Below, piece by piece: positions 1-10,584 of a stretch of 64,000 nt of DNA. Source of the stretch: Phytopythium helicoides (lineage: Eukaryota; Oomycota; Peronosporomycetes; Pythiales; Pythiaceae); contig JANFNE010000037.1 of NCBI GenBank assembly GCA_024867545.1, positions 186,001-250,000 on the forward strand, in the 5' to 3' direction. Each line of letters begins with the position of its first letter. Position 1 is the stretch's first letter. A model generated the notes under the pieces. It was not told where the DNA came from, searched no databases, and was given only the letters and a program-made list of their open reading frames with translations. The position numbers were made by a program, and so were the translations under genes.

Positions 1-24
1 AGAAGCCACCATAGTGCGAAGGCC
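1..24 (+). repeat. short direct repeat, copy 1 of 2
   Basis: AGAAGCCACCATAGtGCGAA followed by GGCC. The same 24 bases, with C for the lower-case T, recur at 820-843. The flanks differ, so it may be the remnant of a larger dispersed element. Confidence 0.5.
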
Positions 25-819
25 CATCGAGGAAGCACCAAGTAATCGCCACTCATTGGAAGCTTCAACGAGACACTTTGTGCAATCTTGACAGCATTTG
101 TTACAGCGCATTATTTCGAAGTATATATTTAGAGCCCCCTTTTTGAAACCCTTTCTGCTTGAAGGGTGTGGGAGCCAGCCGACCCTAAAACTGATCGGTT
201 TGCTCATCTTTGGCTGTGCGAACTGGTTTGATGACAACATTAACAAGTATTTTTGTCATGCCGTGAAGCTAATTTCCACCATTGAGCAGCTAACTTTTCA
301 CCTTTCGAGCCATTGAGTTCTCGTGAAGGCTGAAGGAAGCTAAATGAAAGAGTCCTCCCTATTTCTTGTAGAAGGCATGACAATGAAACCAATCGTCTTG
401 GCCGCGCGCTTGCCAGGGAAGCCAGCACACGAGGTAGCTTAATTTGAGTAGACCGGAGAGCCTAACGACGATTCGGCAGTCTTGATAGGCAGAAATCGAT
501 TCATAAACGCACACTGATACTTCCTACTCAATCAAGGCAAATAAGCATCACAATGCATGCGAAAGCATGCATTTGTCTGAGTGACATGCGAATGCTATTG
601 AAAACGGCAGGGATGGGCTCGTTCATGAATTATTTACTAAGTATGTACTCGATAGTTTGTGTATAGATTTGCGAGCGCGCGTTGATACGGTCTAGTGGAG
701 AAAAAGAGGCGATCGGAGTGTTCATGGAGATAATGTGACTTGTGAGCAATTCCGAGTAGTTTTGGTCAAAACATAGGAGTTGTGTAGTACCTGGACATAC
801 CGCGCGGATCGAAAGGAAC

Positions 820-843
820 AGAAGCCACCATAGCGCGAAGGCC
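820..843 (+). repeat. short direct repeat, copy 2 of 2
   Basis: Matches positions 1-24 at 23 of 24 bases. Similarity stops just after the GGCC on the right side. Confidence 0.5.
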
Positions 844-1372
844 TGTCAGGATCTGGCCATTTTGCTAACCGTGACCTGCTTGTACCCCCAGAGATAAATA
901 TGTTTTTTTTTTGCATGAAGGAGAAGGCCAATCTCAGAGCGTTGCATTGCCTATCCCATTTAGTCCATTCCAATGCCATAGACCATAGAGGCTCAGCGGA
1001 TAGTCCCGTCACCTGACAGAAAATACAATGCGGTTCTTTTTGCACGAGTTCGACGATCCCACCTACAATGCTGGCATGGAGCTGACGATGGATCTGCGTA
1101 GTATTTAGCGAGTGCACTGCTCAATGCACGGTTTTGTCCAGCACGGTCGGGTGAACGCAATAGAACATGTGTGACGCAAACCCGAAGCATACTTAATTGA
1201 TTTGACATAGTTGGGTAGAGGCCAAGTCGAGACACACAACATTCGAAGCTTCTCCAGCAATGCGCACTGCAAGCCATTTATTTCTTTGTGTAAACAAACA
1301 AAACAACCAGTGTCTATGGAGACACCTAGCGGAGCCTACACCACGCAAGTAGTATCATCAGCAGAATAATAC

Positions 1373-3883
1373 TTACCCACACTGAACCAACTCCGACCAA
1401 CGCATATCCTGGATGTGCACACGACGCATCCGTCGCAAGCGACACATCGGCTCGTTTGACACCGTCACAGCTGACTCAGGAAGTAACAACACCCTCGTCG
1501 GCTGCTCGAGCGATTGGTAGTACGCCAGGGTTTTTCGAGAGTTGTAACCAAAGCGTAGCTGGAAGTACGTGATCGGGTCGCTCATGAGTACGAGGTTCAT
1601 GAAGGCGATGTTGCCTTCAACTTCACTGGTGCGGTCGTGGAGGCTCTCAAGCTGTCGTTGGATGATGTTGAATACGCGTCCATCCATTCGAATAGTCGGT
1701 GTGATGAGATATCGAAGTGTTACTTGAGGTTTGGTGCAACCACTGCTATCTCTTTCATTCATAACAGCGCCAGGAAGTGGCGCAATGCGAGCGGGTTGTT
1801 TGAGACGCTTAATCTCTTGAGCTGCTTCACGCATGCAAAAGAAGTCGCCTGTCCAATGTACGCAAAGACTGACGGCTGGATAAAGTATGTCAGCTGAGTA
1901 CGAGACAGGTGTTCGCCCGAGTGGCCATAAGGTGTTATCCGAGTAGTGCCGAGTAGTTTTTCGAGATTGAAGTTGTCGAATACGACGGAAACTCAATCGA
2001 CAAAACGAAATTGTTGCAATCATGATGATGATGGTGAGTAGAAACTTGAGATCAATGGCCACTCCGCCAAAGTGGCTGCAACCTCTACCTTGACGACCAA
2101 ACGTAAACATGCGCATCATCCCTCGTACTGACTGAGTGCCCGGACTCGTTACTTCCCAAATATCTAGTATGCGTGACGACCGCAGCCGTGTTGACCGAAA
2201 CTGTGCGACAATGGTGACGCTTGATAAAGCTGTCAGAGAGAACTCCGAGACACCGCTAATGCCACCAATCACCCCTCGAGGCCAACCAACCCATCGATGC
2301 GACGTGGCGCCCCTCACTGCAAGATGAGTGAGCGTGGCATACACCCATACACAACGCATCTGGATGATTGCAACGGTGACAAATCCGCGCAAGCTTATCT
2401 TCAAAATACCGTTTTGAGTGATGAAGCGCATTTGGAGAATCCGATACGTGATCGATCCATCGATAAGATGAGCAAAGGTGTAGCACACAATAGGAAATGA
2501 GCTACCGTAGACGATACATTGCGTCGGTACCTTGGACAAAATGACCAGCATGTTGTATATACGAGTGCGCAAAGGCTGGCCCTCAGGAAGGGTGTGATCA
2601 CCAATCGCGTGATAGCAGCTCAGAATGAGACCAGCCACTCGAAAGAAAAAATAGCCCTGACCACACACGCGAAGAATGACCACAACAAAATACCACTGAG
2701 CGACGTCGGTGGAGTACACGTCAGCTTCATACCGGTAGTCTTCGACATAAATCGTTTTGCAGCTGCTCTCGCTCTGGTTGTTCGCCGTGCTGTTGCACTG
2801 CCGAGCGCGGATGATGGTCGACACGTCTGAGCCACGAGTAGCTTCAGCGCCAATCGACATCCTAGATACGCGCAAGTCTTCGAAGCTCTCGAGGAACGTA
2901 AGATCCACTGTCGTATTCGGGAATTGGGCTTGGATACCCTTCACTCGGTCGAGCGCGTTCGAATAGACAGTTCCGACTTTGGTACAGGAGTTTCCTCCTC
3001 GGCAATGTATTCGATCGATGTTGACCCACACCTCCTGGCAAAATACTGGTCGAAGGTGACCGGCACACGGCACGCTGTAATCGAGTCCATCACCCTTCAC
3101 TAAAGCTTGCTCGGGGAGATAAAGAGCCTGGTTCGTGCGCCAAACTATGTTCTGGATCAAGCTTGCGAGCACGTATTCATGAACTCGATCATAGAACACG
3201 TTCTCTGTTCGCAGCATCATGGTTCGCAGTCTGCGTTTAGAGCCTGTGAATGGTTCTTGGGAAGGTGAGTATGTTCTGGCAGCTATCGCGTCAACTAGCG
3301 AGTCCATGAATCCAAACACGACTTCTCCACTTAGTCTCAAGCCTGGGCAATGCTCCTCATAGTGCAAGCAAGACGGAAACTCGGACACGTTGAGATGTTT
3401 GGCGAACGCACGCCACACAATCGACGTGGTGTCGAACTTGTATCCCCACACAGACGCGCTCGTACTCCCGGCATCTTCTAACGTTGATTGAAAGACTGGG
3501 TAGTTCCACGGCATCCCCTTCCCCATCGCGAGGTCTGGCTCAACCACTTGGAAGTATTTCTCGAGGTTGCTGATTCCGATTCCTGAGCGCAGAATGTCAG
3601 TGAGCAGCAGGGCGACGGATACGAGGCCGAGTGCCACTCGAATGATGGAAAAATGCAACCCGTTCATGAAGACCTCCTTGCGTTGTTGTTGTTGTCGTGA
3701 AATCGTTTCGCGAATGAGTTTGTCATCAACCGAAGCTTCTTGATGTAGTATGTGACGCGGGTAGGCAGCAGCAGCTTTGCATTTGGATAGCAGGTTGCTG
3801 TCCGCGCAGTTCCCGCAAGTTAGAGTTGGGTGTCCGATATCGGACACACGAGGCCCACGCTTCATGATGTCCTTGGAGAGCAA
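1373..3883 (-). CDS. large multi-pass membrane protein, unknown function
   Basis: An uninterrupted 836-codon frame. I do not recognise the family. A first hydrophobic helix lies at about residues 78-98. It is followed by a roughly 290-residue region rich in Cys and N-glycosylation sequons that looks extracellular. After that come about five hydrophobic segments between residues 395 and 610, and a basic, Arg-rich C-terminal tail of about 200 residues that is probably cytosolic. A second in-frame Met at position 3667 (MNGLHF...) sits directly before the first helix and is the better start biologically; the extra 72 residues upstream are Gln-rich and unconvincing. The arrangement (one helix, ectodomain, helix cluster, tail) resembles the tandem pair at 15.5-19.6 kb, but I see no clear residue-level identity. 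The reading frame is certain; the role is unknown. Confidence 0.6.
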   Translation of the reverse strand: MLSKDIMKRGPRVSDIGHPTLTCGNCADSNLLSKCKAAAAYPRHILHQEASVDDKLIRETISRQQQQRKEVFMNGLHFSIIRVALGLVSVALLLTDILRSGIGISNLEKYFQVVEPDLAMGKGMPWNYPVFQSTLEDAGSTSASVWGYKFDTTSIVWRAFAKHLNVSEFPSCLHYEEHCPGLRLSGEVVFGFMDSLVDAIAARTYSPSQEPFTGSKRRLRTMMLRTENVFYDRVHEYVLASLIQNIVWRTNQALYLPEQALVKGDGLDYSVPCAGHLRPVFCQEVWVNIDRIHCRGGNSCTKVGTVYSNALDRVKGIQAQFPNTTVDLTFLESFEDLRVSRMSIGAEATRGSDVSTIIRARQCNSTANNQSESSCKTIYVEDYRYEADVYSTDVAQWYFVVVILRVCGQGYFFFRVAGLILSCYHAIGDHTLPEGQPLRTRIYNMLVILSKVPTQCIVYGSSFPIVCYTFAHLIDGSITYRILQMRFITQNGILKISLRGFVTVAIIQMRCVWVYATLTHLAVRGATSHRWVGWPRGVIGGISGVSEFSLTALSSVTIVAQFRSTRLRSSRILDIWEVTSPGTQSVRGMMRMFTFGRQGRGCSHFGGVAIDLKFLLTIIIMIATISFCRLSFRRIRQLQSRKTTRHYSDNTLWPLGRTPVSYSADILYPAVSLCVHWTGDFFCMREAAQEIKRLKQPARIAPLPGAVMNERDSSGCTKPQVTLRYLITPTIRMDGRVFNIIQRQLESLHDRTSEVEGNIAFMNLVLMSDPITYFQLRFGYNSRKTLAYYQSLEQPTRVLLLPESAVTVSNEPMCRLRRMRRVHIQDMRWSELVQCG

Positions 3884-3997
3884 AGTAGTACTGTTGTCAT
3901 CACAAGCAGACGTTTGGGATCACAGCGGAGAAATAGAGACTCCACTTTGACCAGGTTTCAGTCTATTTATGAAACGTTTGGGTTATTATTTGAGCGC

Positions 3998-6900
3998 CTA
4001 ATGTTTGAGAGTTCGCTGCTTCTCTGCGTGCACCACGATCTTCTCGTCACGCGACAAACCCTTGCGCTTGCGAACGGCTTCAATGTACCGGCGTACATAA
4101 TTGTGTTCATATACACGCTCGCCAAAGTCCTCGCGCTCGTCTTCCGTCATCGGCTGAAAAAATGGGTCCATGTCCATGACACTCCAGTGCGAGAAGATTA
4201 GCTGCGGGTTACTCGCAGCACCCTGAAGTCTGAATCAGCAGATCGGTCGCAAAGCCGAAACTCTCCACAACCGGCAGATGCGCCTTGACTGTAAACAAAG
4301 CCGTCCCGTCCGACAATTCTTCCGAGTAAACGTCACCTCGTCGCTTTGAGATCACGCTGTACAGCTTACCAAGCTGCTCAGCCTGACATTGGACTGTGCA
4401 CTCGTACATGGCTTCAACCAAACGCACAGGCTGCTTGACAAACGCGATACGGCACGCAGTGCGCATCGTTGAGATCACTTGACCACTTAACGGGCCGTAT
4501 TTGTTCTCGTCCGTTTTCTCTTCCGCGTTTTCTTCTTCCTCGTTCTCGTTGAAGACTACAGCATCGATCACAAACGCCACGCCCCACACGGGCTCCTCGC
4601 ACAACGGACCAGCCGCAGCAGCCATCTGGAAACCGGTGATGATACTGTTCTCAAGCTTATGGAGCTGCGAATTGCTATCATCAGCGATGATCTTGACGTT
4701 ATCAGTCACGAAGAGGTGATTCACTGCCAAGTATTCAGGAACGTTGTTGATCAGCATATTTGGCCCGACACGACGAGGACCACAGCTCCAAATCCGGTCG
4801 ACTTCCAGATCCTTCCAGAAGGGTTCTTCGCCATCACGCAAGGTCGCTTCAAGCTGCTTCTTGAAGTCCTCGATATCCTTTGTGACCTCCTCATCGTGAG
4901 CGTATGCTTCTCCAGCAGCGTCATCAACCTCTTTCTTTTTATTGGTGGCGAGATGCTGGAGTACATCGGCGTTTTCCTCCAGCAACTTGGCAGTTGACGC
5001 CAATAAAGGCAACGCGCGAAGCTTGATTGTGACTGACCCATCTGGAGTTGTTGCCGCTGCAACCTTGCTATTCACAGGGTCCGCCGCCACCTTAGAAGTC
5101 TTGGTGTCGTCTTCTTTTGACCCATCTAGGCCCTGAACCGAGCAAGTCCTTGAATACAACATTCTCTTGAAACGTAGAGATGGCTCCCTCTAAAACACTC
5201 TCTCGGAAGCCAACGAGTGGCTCGGAGATGCGAACCGCGACCTTAGCAAACCGCTCCTTCAGGTCTTTAATGCAGCGCTCCAGGTGCAATTCACCGAGCG
5301 CGACAATTACGTGCTCGCCGGTTTCCTGCACTTGCACTTCAACGGTAGGATCTGAACGGTAGAGACGCTGAAGGCCAGCCTCAAGAGCCTCGAAGTTGCG
5401 AGGGTCTTCTGGCTCAACTGCAACGCGAACAATTGGCTTGGCCTGGTACGGCATCTTTGTCAATGACGGGCATGCAAGGGTCGAGGACAGAGTTGCCGTC
5501 TTGAGAACATGCTCTTGAAGGCCCACGATACCAACAATGTTGCCAGGCCGGGAACGTTGTCTAACGCATGAAGCTCGCGGCCCATCATCATGTACGGCTT
5601 AAGCACACCAGACGAAATGCGGGACACGTGCTTGATCGAGCTGAGATCGACAGATTCGTCAATTTCGTCTCCATCGTAGCCCTGGAACTTAGGGTCAAGC
5701 ACGAAAAGCGGCGCTCCTGCACGAAGGACTCCAGAGTACACACGTCCGATACCGACGTAGACTTCTTCATTGTCGGGGAGACCCGACATCCTGTAGTCAG
5801 ATAGCACATTGGCCTCCACGGAGATCATCTTGCAAATGTATACAACCACCGGAGCATTCTCTTCAGTGTAACACCCTTGGAGTGATCGGAACACTTGCAT
5901 GTGCCGATCCGAGTTTTCCAGTTCAGCAGGCGTCATTGCGCACAGTTTGGATGCGCGCTTTTCCTGGGCAACTACAGGGCTAGGCAGTGCGCGAGTCACC
6001 ATTCGCATAACCGCATTTGATAACGGGAGCCACTTCCGCATGACTGCTTGTGTGGCATTCTTGCGTTCTGTCTGCTTGAGTTCTCTCTCTGTGAGCAGCT
6101 TTGCCACACGTAACTGTTTCGTGAGCTTCCGTATCGCCTCCAGATCGGCGTCCGTCTCGATTGGCTTGGCCATGGTCGTGTACGTGGTCCAAATGAGGTC
6201 AAGAATGAACGAGCAAAACATGGTCTGGCTGTTGGACGTCGGCGGCTTGGTGACAATCTTCTTGGTCTTGGCATTATAGTAGTATTCTCCCCACAGCGCC
6301 TGGCGCAGCGCACGCACGGGCAGGTCAAGTCGCTTGGCGTAGATCTGCGCGAACGACCCAACACTGAAGGCCCATCCGTCGACGGCGCTCGCGAACAGCA
6401 CATTACCGTTAGGTGGGCGAGAAGAGCATCTCGAGCTCGAGGCGCTCGGTCTCGTCCGAGATGGCCTGCTCGTCGACGTCCTCGTTGTCCGTCGGCGTCG
6501 TGCTTGTCCAGCACGTCCTTGCGGATGAGCGAGCTGAGGATGGCGTTGGCCTGCTCGAGGATCCGGTTGAGCCGCTGGTACGCCTCTGCGGGCGAGAACT
6601 GCAGCTCGAAGATGAGTCTGTCCATCTTGTTGATGACGAGGCATGGGCCGGATGCCCTCTGTCCACGCCTGTCGGATGACGGCGTGCGTCTGCGCGCAGA
6701 CGCCCTCGACGGCGTCAATGAGCACGAGCGCTCCATCGCAGAGCCTCACGGCCGTGGACACGTCGAACGAGAAGTCCACATGCCCCTGGCGAGTCGACGA
6801 GGTTGATGAGGAAGGGCTCTTCCATCCTGCCGTCCTCGGCCTGCGGCTGGTACACGAGCGAGATGGCGCTCGACTTCATGGTAATCCCGCGCACCTGCTC

Positions 6901-7164
6901 CTCCTCCGTGTTGTCCAGGTACCGGATCTGCCTCCACGCAAGCCAAGGCTCATTAACCAACCGCTTTCCCCACAAAAAAAGCAGCTCCCGCATCCCACGC
7001 GCCTTTCCCGCCAGCTTGTCCGAGATGATGCCGTTCGCCGACACGAGACTGTCGCTCAGCGTCGTCTTCCCGTGGTCCACGTGCGCCAAAATGCACAGGT
7101 TGCGCACGCGCGCGCCCGCCGCCTGCAGCCGCGCCAGCCCCTCGGGCGTCGCGCGCAGCGCCAT
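3998..7164 (-). CDS. EFL1: EFL1-type GTPase (ribosome maturation), frameshifted
   Basis: Homologue of elongation factor-like GTPase 1 (Ria1), which with SBDS releases eIF6 from pre-60S subunits in the cytoplasm. The start at 7164 (MALRATPEG) leads into the G1 motif HVDHGKTT, the switch region [12 protein letters not shown]3 DSPG and G4 NKMD. EF2-like domains follow, and the C-terminus ends AEKQRTL near the stop at 3998, as in the family. One intron removes about 6928-7002. The phase-0 junction LAGK/IRYLDN fits best but would use a GC donor. The frame is broken by seven single-base shifts: near 6783-6786, 6645-6647, 6489, 6415-6417, 5548-5552, 5129-5133 and 4221-4223. Six look like one extra base and one like a missing base, all in 2-4-base homopolymers. 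Correcting them gives 1,028 residues, normal for EFL1. Because EFL1 is usually single-copy and essential, sequence error is likely; a pseudogene is the alternative. Confidence 0.85.
6928..7002 (-). other. probable intron of EFL1 (GC-AG)
   Basis: The segment between LAGK and IRYLDN is absent from EFL1 relatives. It ends in a good AG acceptor on the minus strand. Only a GC donor at 7002 keeps the frame; the nearest GT donor (6998) would shift it. Coding length is a multiple of three only with the GC donor. Confidence 0.5.
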
Positions 7165-7791
7165 GATGGCCTTTCTCGACTGGTTGCCCCCATTGGCAAC
7201 CAGTGCCCGCGCGTGGACCAACACTCCTGACTCAAAGGAAACGGAGGGATGAGGAAGGTCGCAGAGCTTGCGCAGGGGAGCTGACCGCGGCGACGGCTGC
7301 GGCGTGACGTGAGCGCCAGACGAGCGCCTGGCGAGGACAGGGGGCGACGCTGGAGCTTCCCGACGACCCGCTGGGCGCCTGACCTCCGATTGTAGGACCA
7401 GAGGTGGCTCCTTCTTGCGTGTATCCAAGCTTGAGAGGTGCTCGGCTTGCGTGAAGGAAGAGTTGGCAGATTTGGGGCGTGTGAGTCGGTGGGGGAGTGT
7501 TTCCCGACTCGCGTCATGCGGCGAGCTGCCAGATACTGTCAGGACAGCCGTGTGTGGGCTTGACAAGCCATTAGTGGAGAGAATTGGTCACGATGGGGTG
7601 TAGCACGAGGCACTCAAGGTACTTATGCAATTGGTTGCGTGACGCAGCCCTTTCGCGATGAAACTAGGAAGCATGTTGTGTTTGGAGCTGCACGGTTGAT
7701 CAAGCACCAACGCTGCATGTTGGAGGGTTCTTCGTGAGCTTTCGAGTCCGGAAATAGCAGCGTGTTTTTTTTTTCCATTTTCGTGACTTGG
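7165..7791. other. divergent intergenic region
   Basis: Lies between the EFL1 start (minus strand) and the first TM-LRR gene (plus strand), so it probably holds both promoters. A T-rich run ending at about 7776 precedes the plus-strand gene, as in the other TM-LRR copies. I see no coding function. Confidence 0.5.
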
Positions 7792-9945
7792 ATGCAGTCT
7801 ACGATTCGGGAATTAAAGTGGCTGGCGGAGCATTTGAAGATGATTGTCCCGATGAAGCACGGCCATGCCACCGCACAGCACTTGCGTCGAAAACGGCGTG
7901 ATTTAGGCAACCGACTGCTCATTGCGACGGCGTGGACGGTGGTCATGGTGCTGCATAGCGTAGGACTCATCTTCTTCGGGGTGTCAAGCTACTTGTACTG
8001 GATTCTTTGGCGATCTTCTGTGCAAGAGTTTCTGGAGGTCTACCGGATTGGCATTAGTCCCCGGCACTACCACTCGGTTGCTGTTGTCTATGGGATTGTT
8101 GCAGTCATTCACGCCGTTTTCATTGCTCAAATACTTGTCCTGTCTGTACGCCATCAGCACCTCGTGCTTGCCGACCAAGTGTCGTTATCTGCCAGTAGAA
8201 CGCGCCACCCGGTGATGCGAGTGTTCGTGTGGATCTACTCGACGTTCTTCACGCCGACAGGGTTGCTTGGAGTGAACGGGCCGTGCTTCGACCTGCTCAT
8301 TTTCGTGCGGGAGGTGATCGAGACTTCATTGCAGACTGTGCAGGCGTACCGGATGAGTCAATTTCTTGCGCGAGTGTGGTTGAATCGCTTTTACGTTACG
8401 CTGCTAGTGCTGAATTGTTGGTTGATGGCGCTAGTGCACGCCATTTTCCATCGCACGCCTACCACGAAATACTTTGCAATTCCTGTTGAGTGACTTTGCT
8501 CTCGACTTCGTTTCCTCGTTGGTAGTTCCATCTATACTCGTCCTTATATACTATGACGATATGGAGTTCACATCTGGCACCCTCTTTGGCATCCACTGGT
8601 TCGAAGACGTCTGGGTAATCAATGCTGCAAGTGAGTTTCAACTCATTCTTGTCGTTTCCTGGACCGATGTGGCAATCCGTATGGTATTTGCGCTTAGTAT
8701 GCTAGGCAACATGAACACTTTGAAGCGATTCATCAATGTGGTAGCAGGTGCAGCAAGCAGACAAGAGTGGATGGATCGTTGGAACGCAATAGTGCCCGAG
8801 TCTCAGGCCAAAAACTCGGCGGGAAAACTTTGGAATTACATCTTTAGTCAAAGCGAACAGCCTTGTAAAGGACAACTATCGTTCTAACAAGATCACTGCG
8901 CATTGCGTTTGCTGTGTGGGGTACAGCGGTTTTAGCCTTTCATCTAAGTGCTGATTCGGATCAAATTGGTTCGCATTGTGTTATGCAAGCACGTCCCTGG
9001 GGTATTACTCGACCATCGTGCAAGCTCGTTCTGATTAATTGCTACCAGGAGGGGATTCAAGGTGCGGCTGACGAGGTTGACGACAAGATCAGCAACCTCT
9101 ATGCTCCATCACTCTCAAAAATAATATTCAGGCATTGCCCCGCTCTCGATATCCCTTCACGCGTCAAGACTTTCTCCAATCTGGTGACTCTCAAAGTCTA
9201 CAACTCAACAATCAAGAGCTGGAACGATAGCGCAGCGCTCACGCAAACCAATCACCCGATATTCTCTATCCTAATGCTCGTTCGAGTAGATCTGGACGGA
9301 GGAACCTTACCGCCTGGGTTACAATCTACTGAATTTCCCCAGGGTCTGACGGTTGTTGGAATCATTCATTCAAATCTTATCGAGTTGCCCAATGACCTCG
9401 ATGCCAAATGGCCACATCAATTGATTCTTCATGTCGATACAACTCGGTTAGATCATATTCCTCAATCAATGCTTCGCCTTCAACCGGCTAAACTTGTTAT
9501 CGCGGGAAACCCGATCGAGAAAGTTCCCGCTGAGCTTTTTGAACAACCTGATCTCAACTTCCTTGATCTGAGCTACACTGGTGTATCAGCTCTACCAACG
9601 GATGTTGATTCACCCTCGGACGTTTTGACGTGCATGAATATCGACGGAACCAACGTGAGTTATTTTCCTGAGTGGATTGACAAGTGGCTCAAATACCCTG
9701 GGGATCTGGCGTTTTCAATGCGCTTGTCAGCTGCAAGTTCTCCGTATTGTAGCGAACGCAACGCAATTTTTCAAGGACTACAAGAGAACTTTACGACACC
9801 AGCCTTGGCAAGAGATTCTGGATCAAGCTTAATGAACTCGTCAAGAGGGAATTGGGCCTTTTTGGAGAACACGGTGTCGTGCACTCCGTCTACTATGTAT
9901 CGATACCCTCTTCTTCTAGAAGATTACTTTAACATGATAGTGTAA
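7792..9945 (+). CDS. TM-LRR family protein, copy 1 (two frameshifts)
   Basis: Member of a four-copy family in this window. The N-terminal half holds several membrane helices, including the family block GLLGVNG and QTVQAYRMS. One further helix is followed by a C-terminal, probably extracellular, region starting QARPWGITRPSC with leucine-rich repeats. It ends without the terminal GTPYC seen in copies 2 and 4, although SPYC occurs in its place. It is most like copy 3 at 46.9 kb. The frame breaks twice. One extra base in CC at 8482-8483 comes before LLSDFALDF, and one base is missing in the T run near 8883 before LTRSLRIAFAVWG. With both corrected the gene encodes about 717 residues, the same size as its relatives. 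An upstream in-frame Met at 7762 is possible but encodes a Phe run. It could be a young pseudogene or carry sequence errors. Function unknown. Confidence 0.75.
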
Positions 9946-10185
9946 TGAGACCGATGGATTCGCCAAAACACTTCCACGATAGCGTCATCTGCATTAGTAG
10001 AGTCTCCGAGCAGCGAAAGCATGGCTCGAGGTGAGTTTAAATTGTACAAAAGAGGATCAAGATTTCAAACGACACAAACCTAACAAATACCATCGGCTGA
10101 ACAAGTGTATCACAATAATAAAATCGATCATGCGGTTGTCGAAAACCTTAACTCGTCGTAGCGCCGAGTCGGTGAGCTCCACTAC

Positions 10186-10584
10186 CTACGTTGAGGTCCT
10201 GTTCTTCTCGGCATTGGCAACATCGTTGGCAATCATTCCAGCGCGGAGGATGATCTCAGGTTGGGGCTCTCGCCCTGAGCTTGTTTTGTTCTTCTTGGCG
10301 TCTGCAAGGCCGCCGACGTTCAGACCCGAGCGCAAGATGATCTCGGGCTGCAACTCTCGCCCTGAGCTTGTTTTGTTCTTCTTGGCGTCTGCAAGGCCGC
10401 CGACGTTCAGACCCGAGCGCAGGATGATCTCGGGCTGCAGCTCTCGCCCAGAGCTTGTTTTGTTCTTCTTGGCTTCTGCAATCCCGCCGACGTTCAGACC
10501 CGAGCGCAGGATGATGCCGCTCGACGTCTGGACAAAGGTCAGCAGAGCGACCAGCAGCACGAGCAGAGTGAGCGAAGACTTCAT
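10186..10584 (-). CDS. small secreted protein of four 29-residue repeats
   Basis: A 132-residue protein from the Met at 10584, chosen because it opens directly into a signal peptide (residues 1-20, Leu/Val-rich, ending near TSSG). The rest is four consecutive repeats of 29, 29, 29 and 22 residues (24-52, 53-81, 82-110, 111-132). The unit starts IILRSGLNVGG, continues with a basic AKKNKTSSGRE stretch and ends QPE. Repeats 2 and 3 differ at a single residue, while the last is diverged and truncated. The DNA repeats with an 87-base period. There are no Cys residues in the mature part. Each unit has an N-glycosylation sequon (NKT/NRT) and a dibasic KK, so processing into short peptides is conceivable. 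I do not recognise the family. An upstream in-frame Met at 10719 would bury the signal peptide and is less likely. Confidence 0.65.
   Translation of the reverse strand: MKSSLTLLVLLVALLTFVQTSSGIILRSGLNVGGIAEAKKNKTSSGRELQPEIILRSGLNVGGLADAKKNKTSSGRELQPEIILRSGLNVGGLADAKKNKTSSGREPQPEIILRAGMIANDVANAEKNRTST
10245..10515 (-). repeat. 87-base tandem repeat inside the secreted repeat gene
   Basis: Three near-identical 87-base units plus a diverged fourth encode the 29-residue repeats. Adjacent units differ by only a few bases, which suggests recent unequal exchange or conversion. Confidence 0.75.

Larger units (their letters stand above)
1..1372. other. intergenic, no supported gene
   Basis: No open frame here resembles a protein family I recognise, and the ORFs present are short with no splice-supported continuation. 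The only structure seen is a 24-base direct repeat with one mismatch at 1-24 and 820-843. The left window edge may cut a gene. Confidence 0.5.

Noticed and set aside
722..1277. Minus-strand ORFs of 94 and 131 codons
   Set aside because: No family resemblance, no start context and no neighbouring exon; probably chance.
4209..4240. Twenty-base intron at the end of EFL1
   Set aside because: A GT...AG pair exists but the length is implausible; removing one G from GGG restores the conserved C-terminus.
8868..8894. Tiny intron in TM-LRR copy 1 starting GTAAAG
   Set aside because: It would be only about 27 bases, shorter than any intron seen here; a one-base shift in a T run explains the frame change better.
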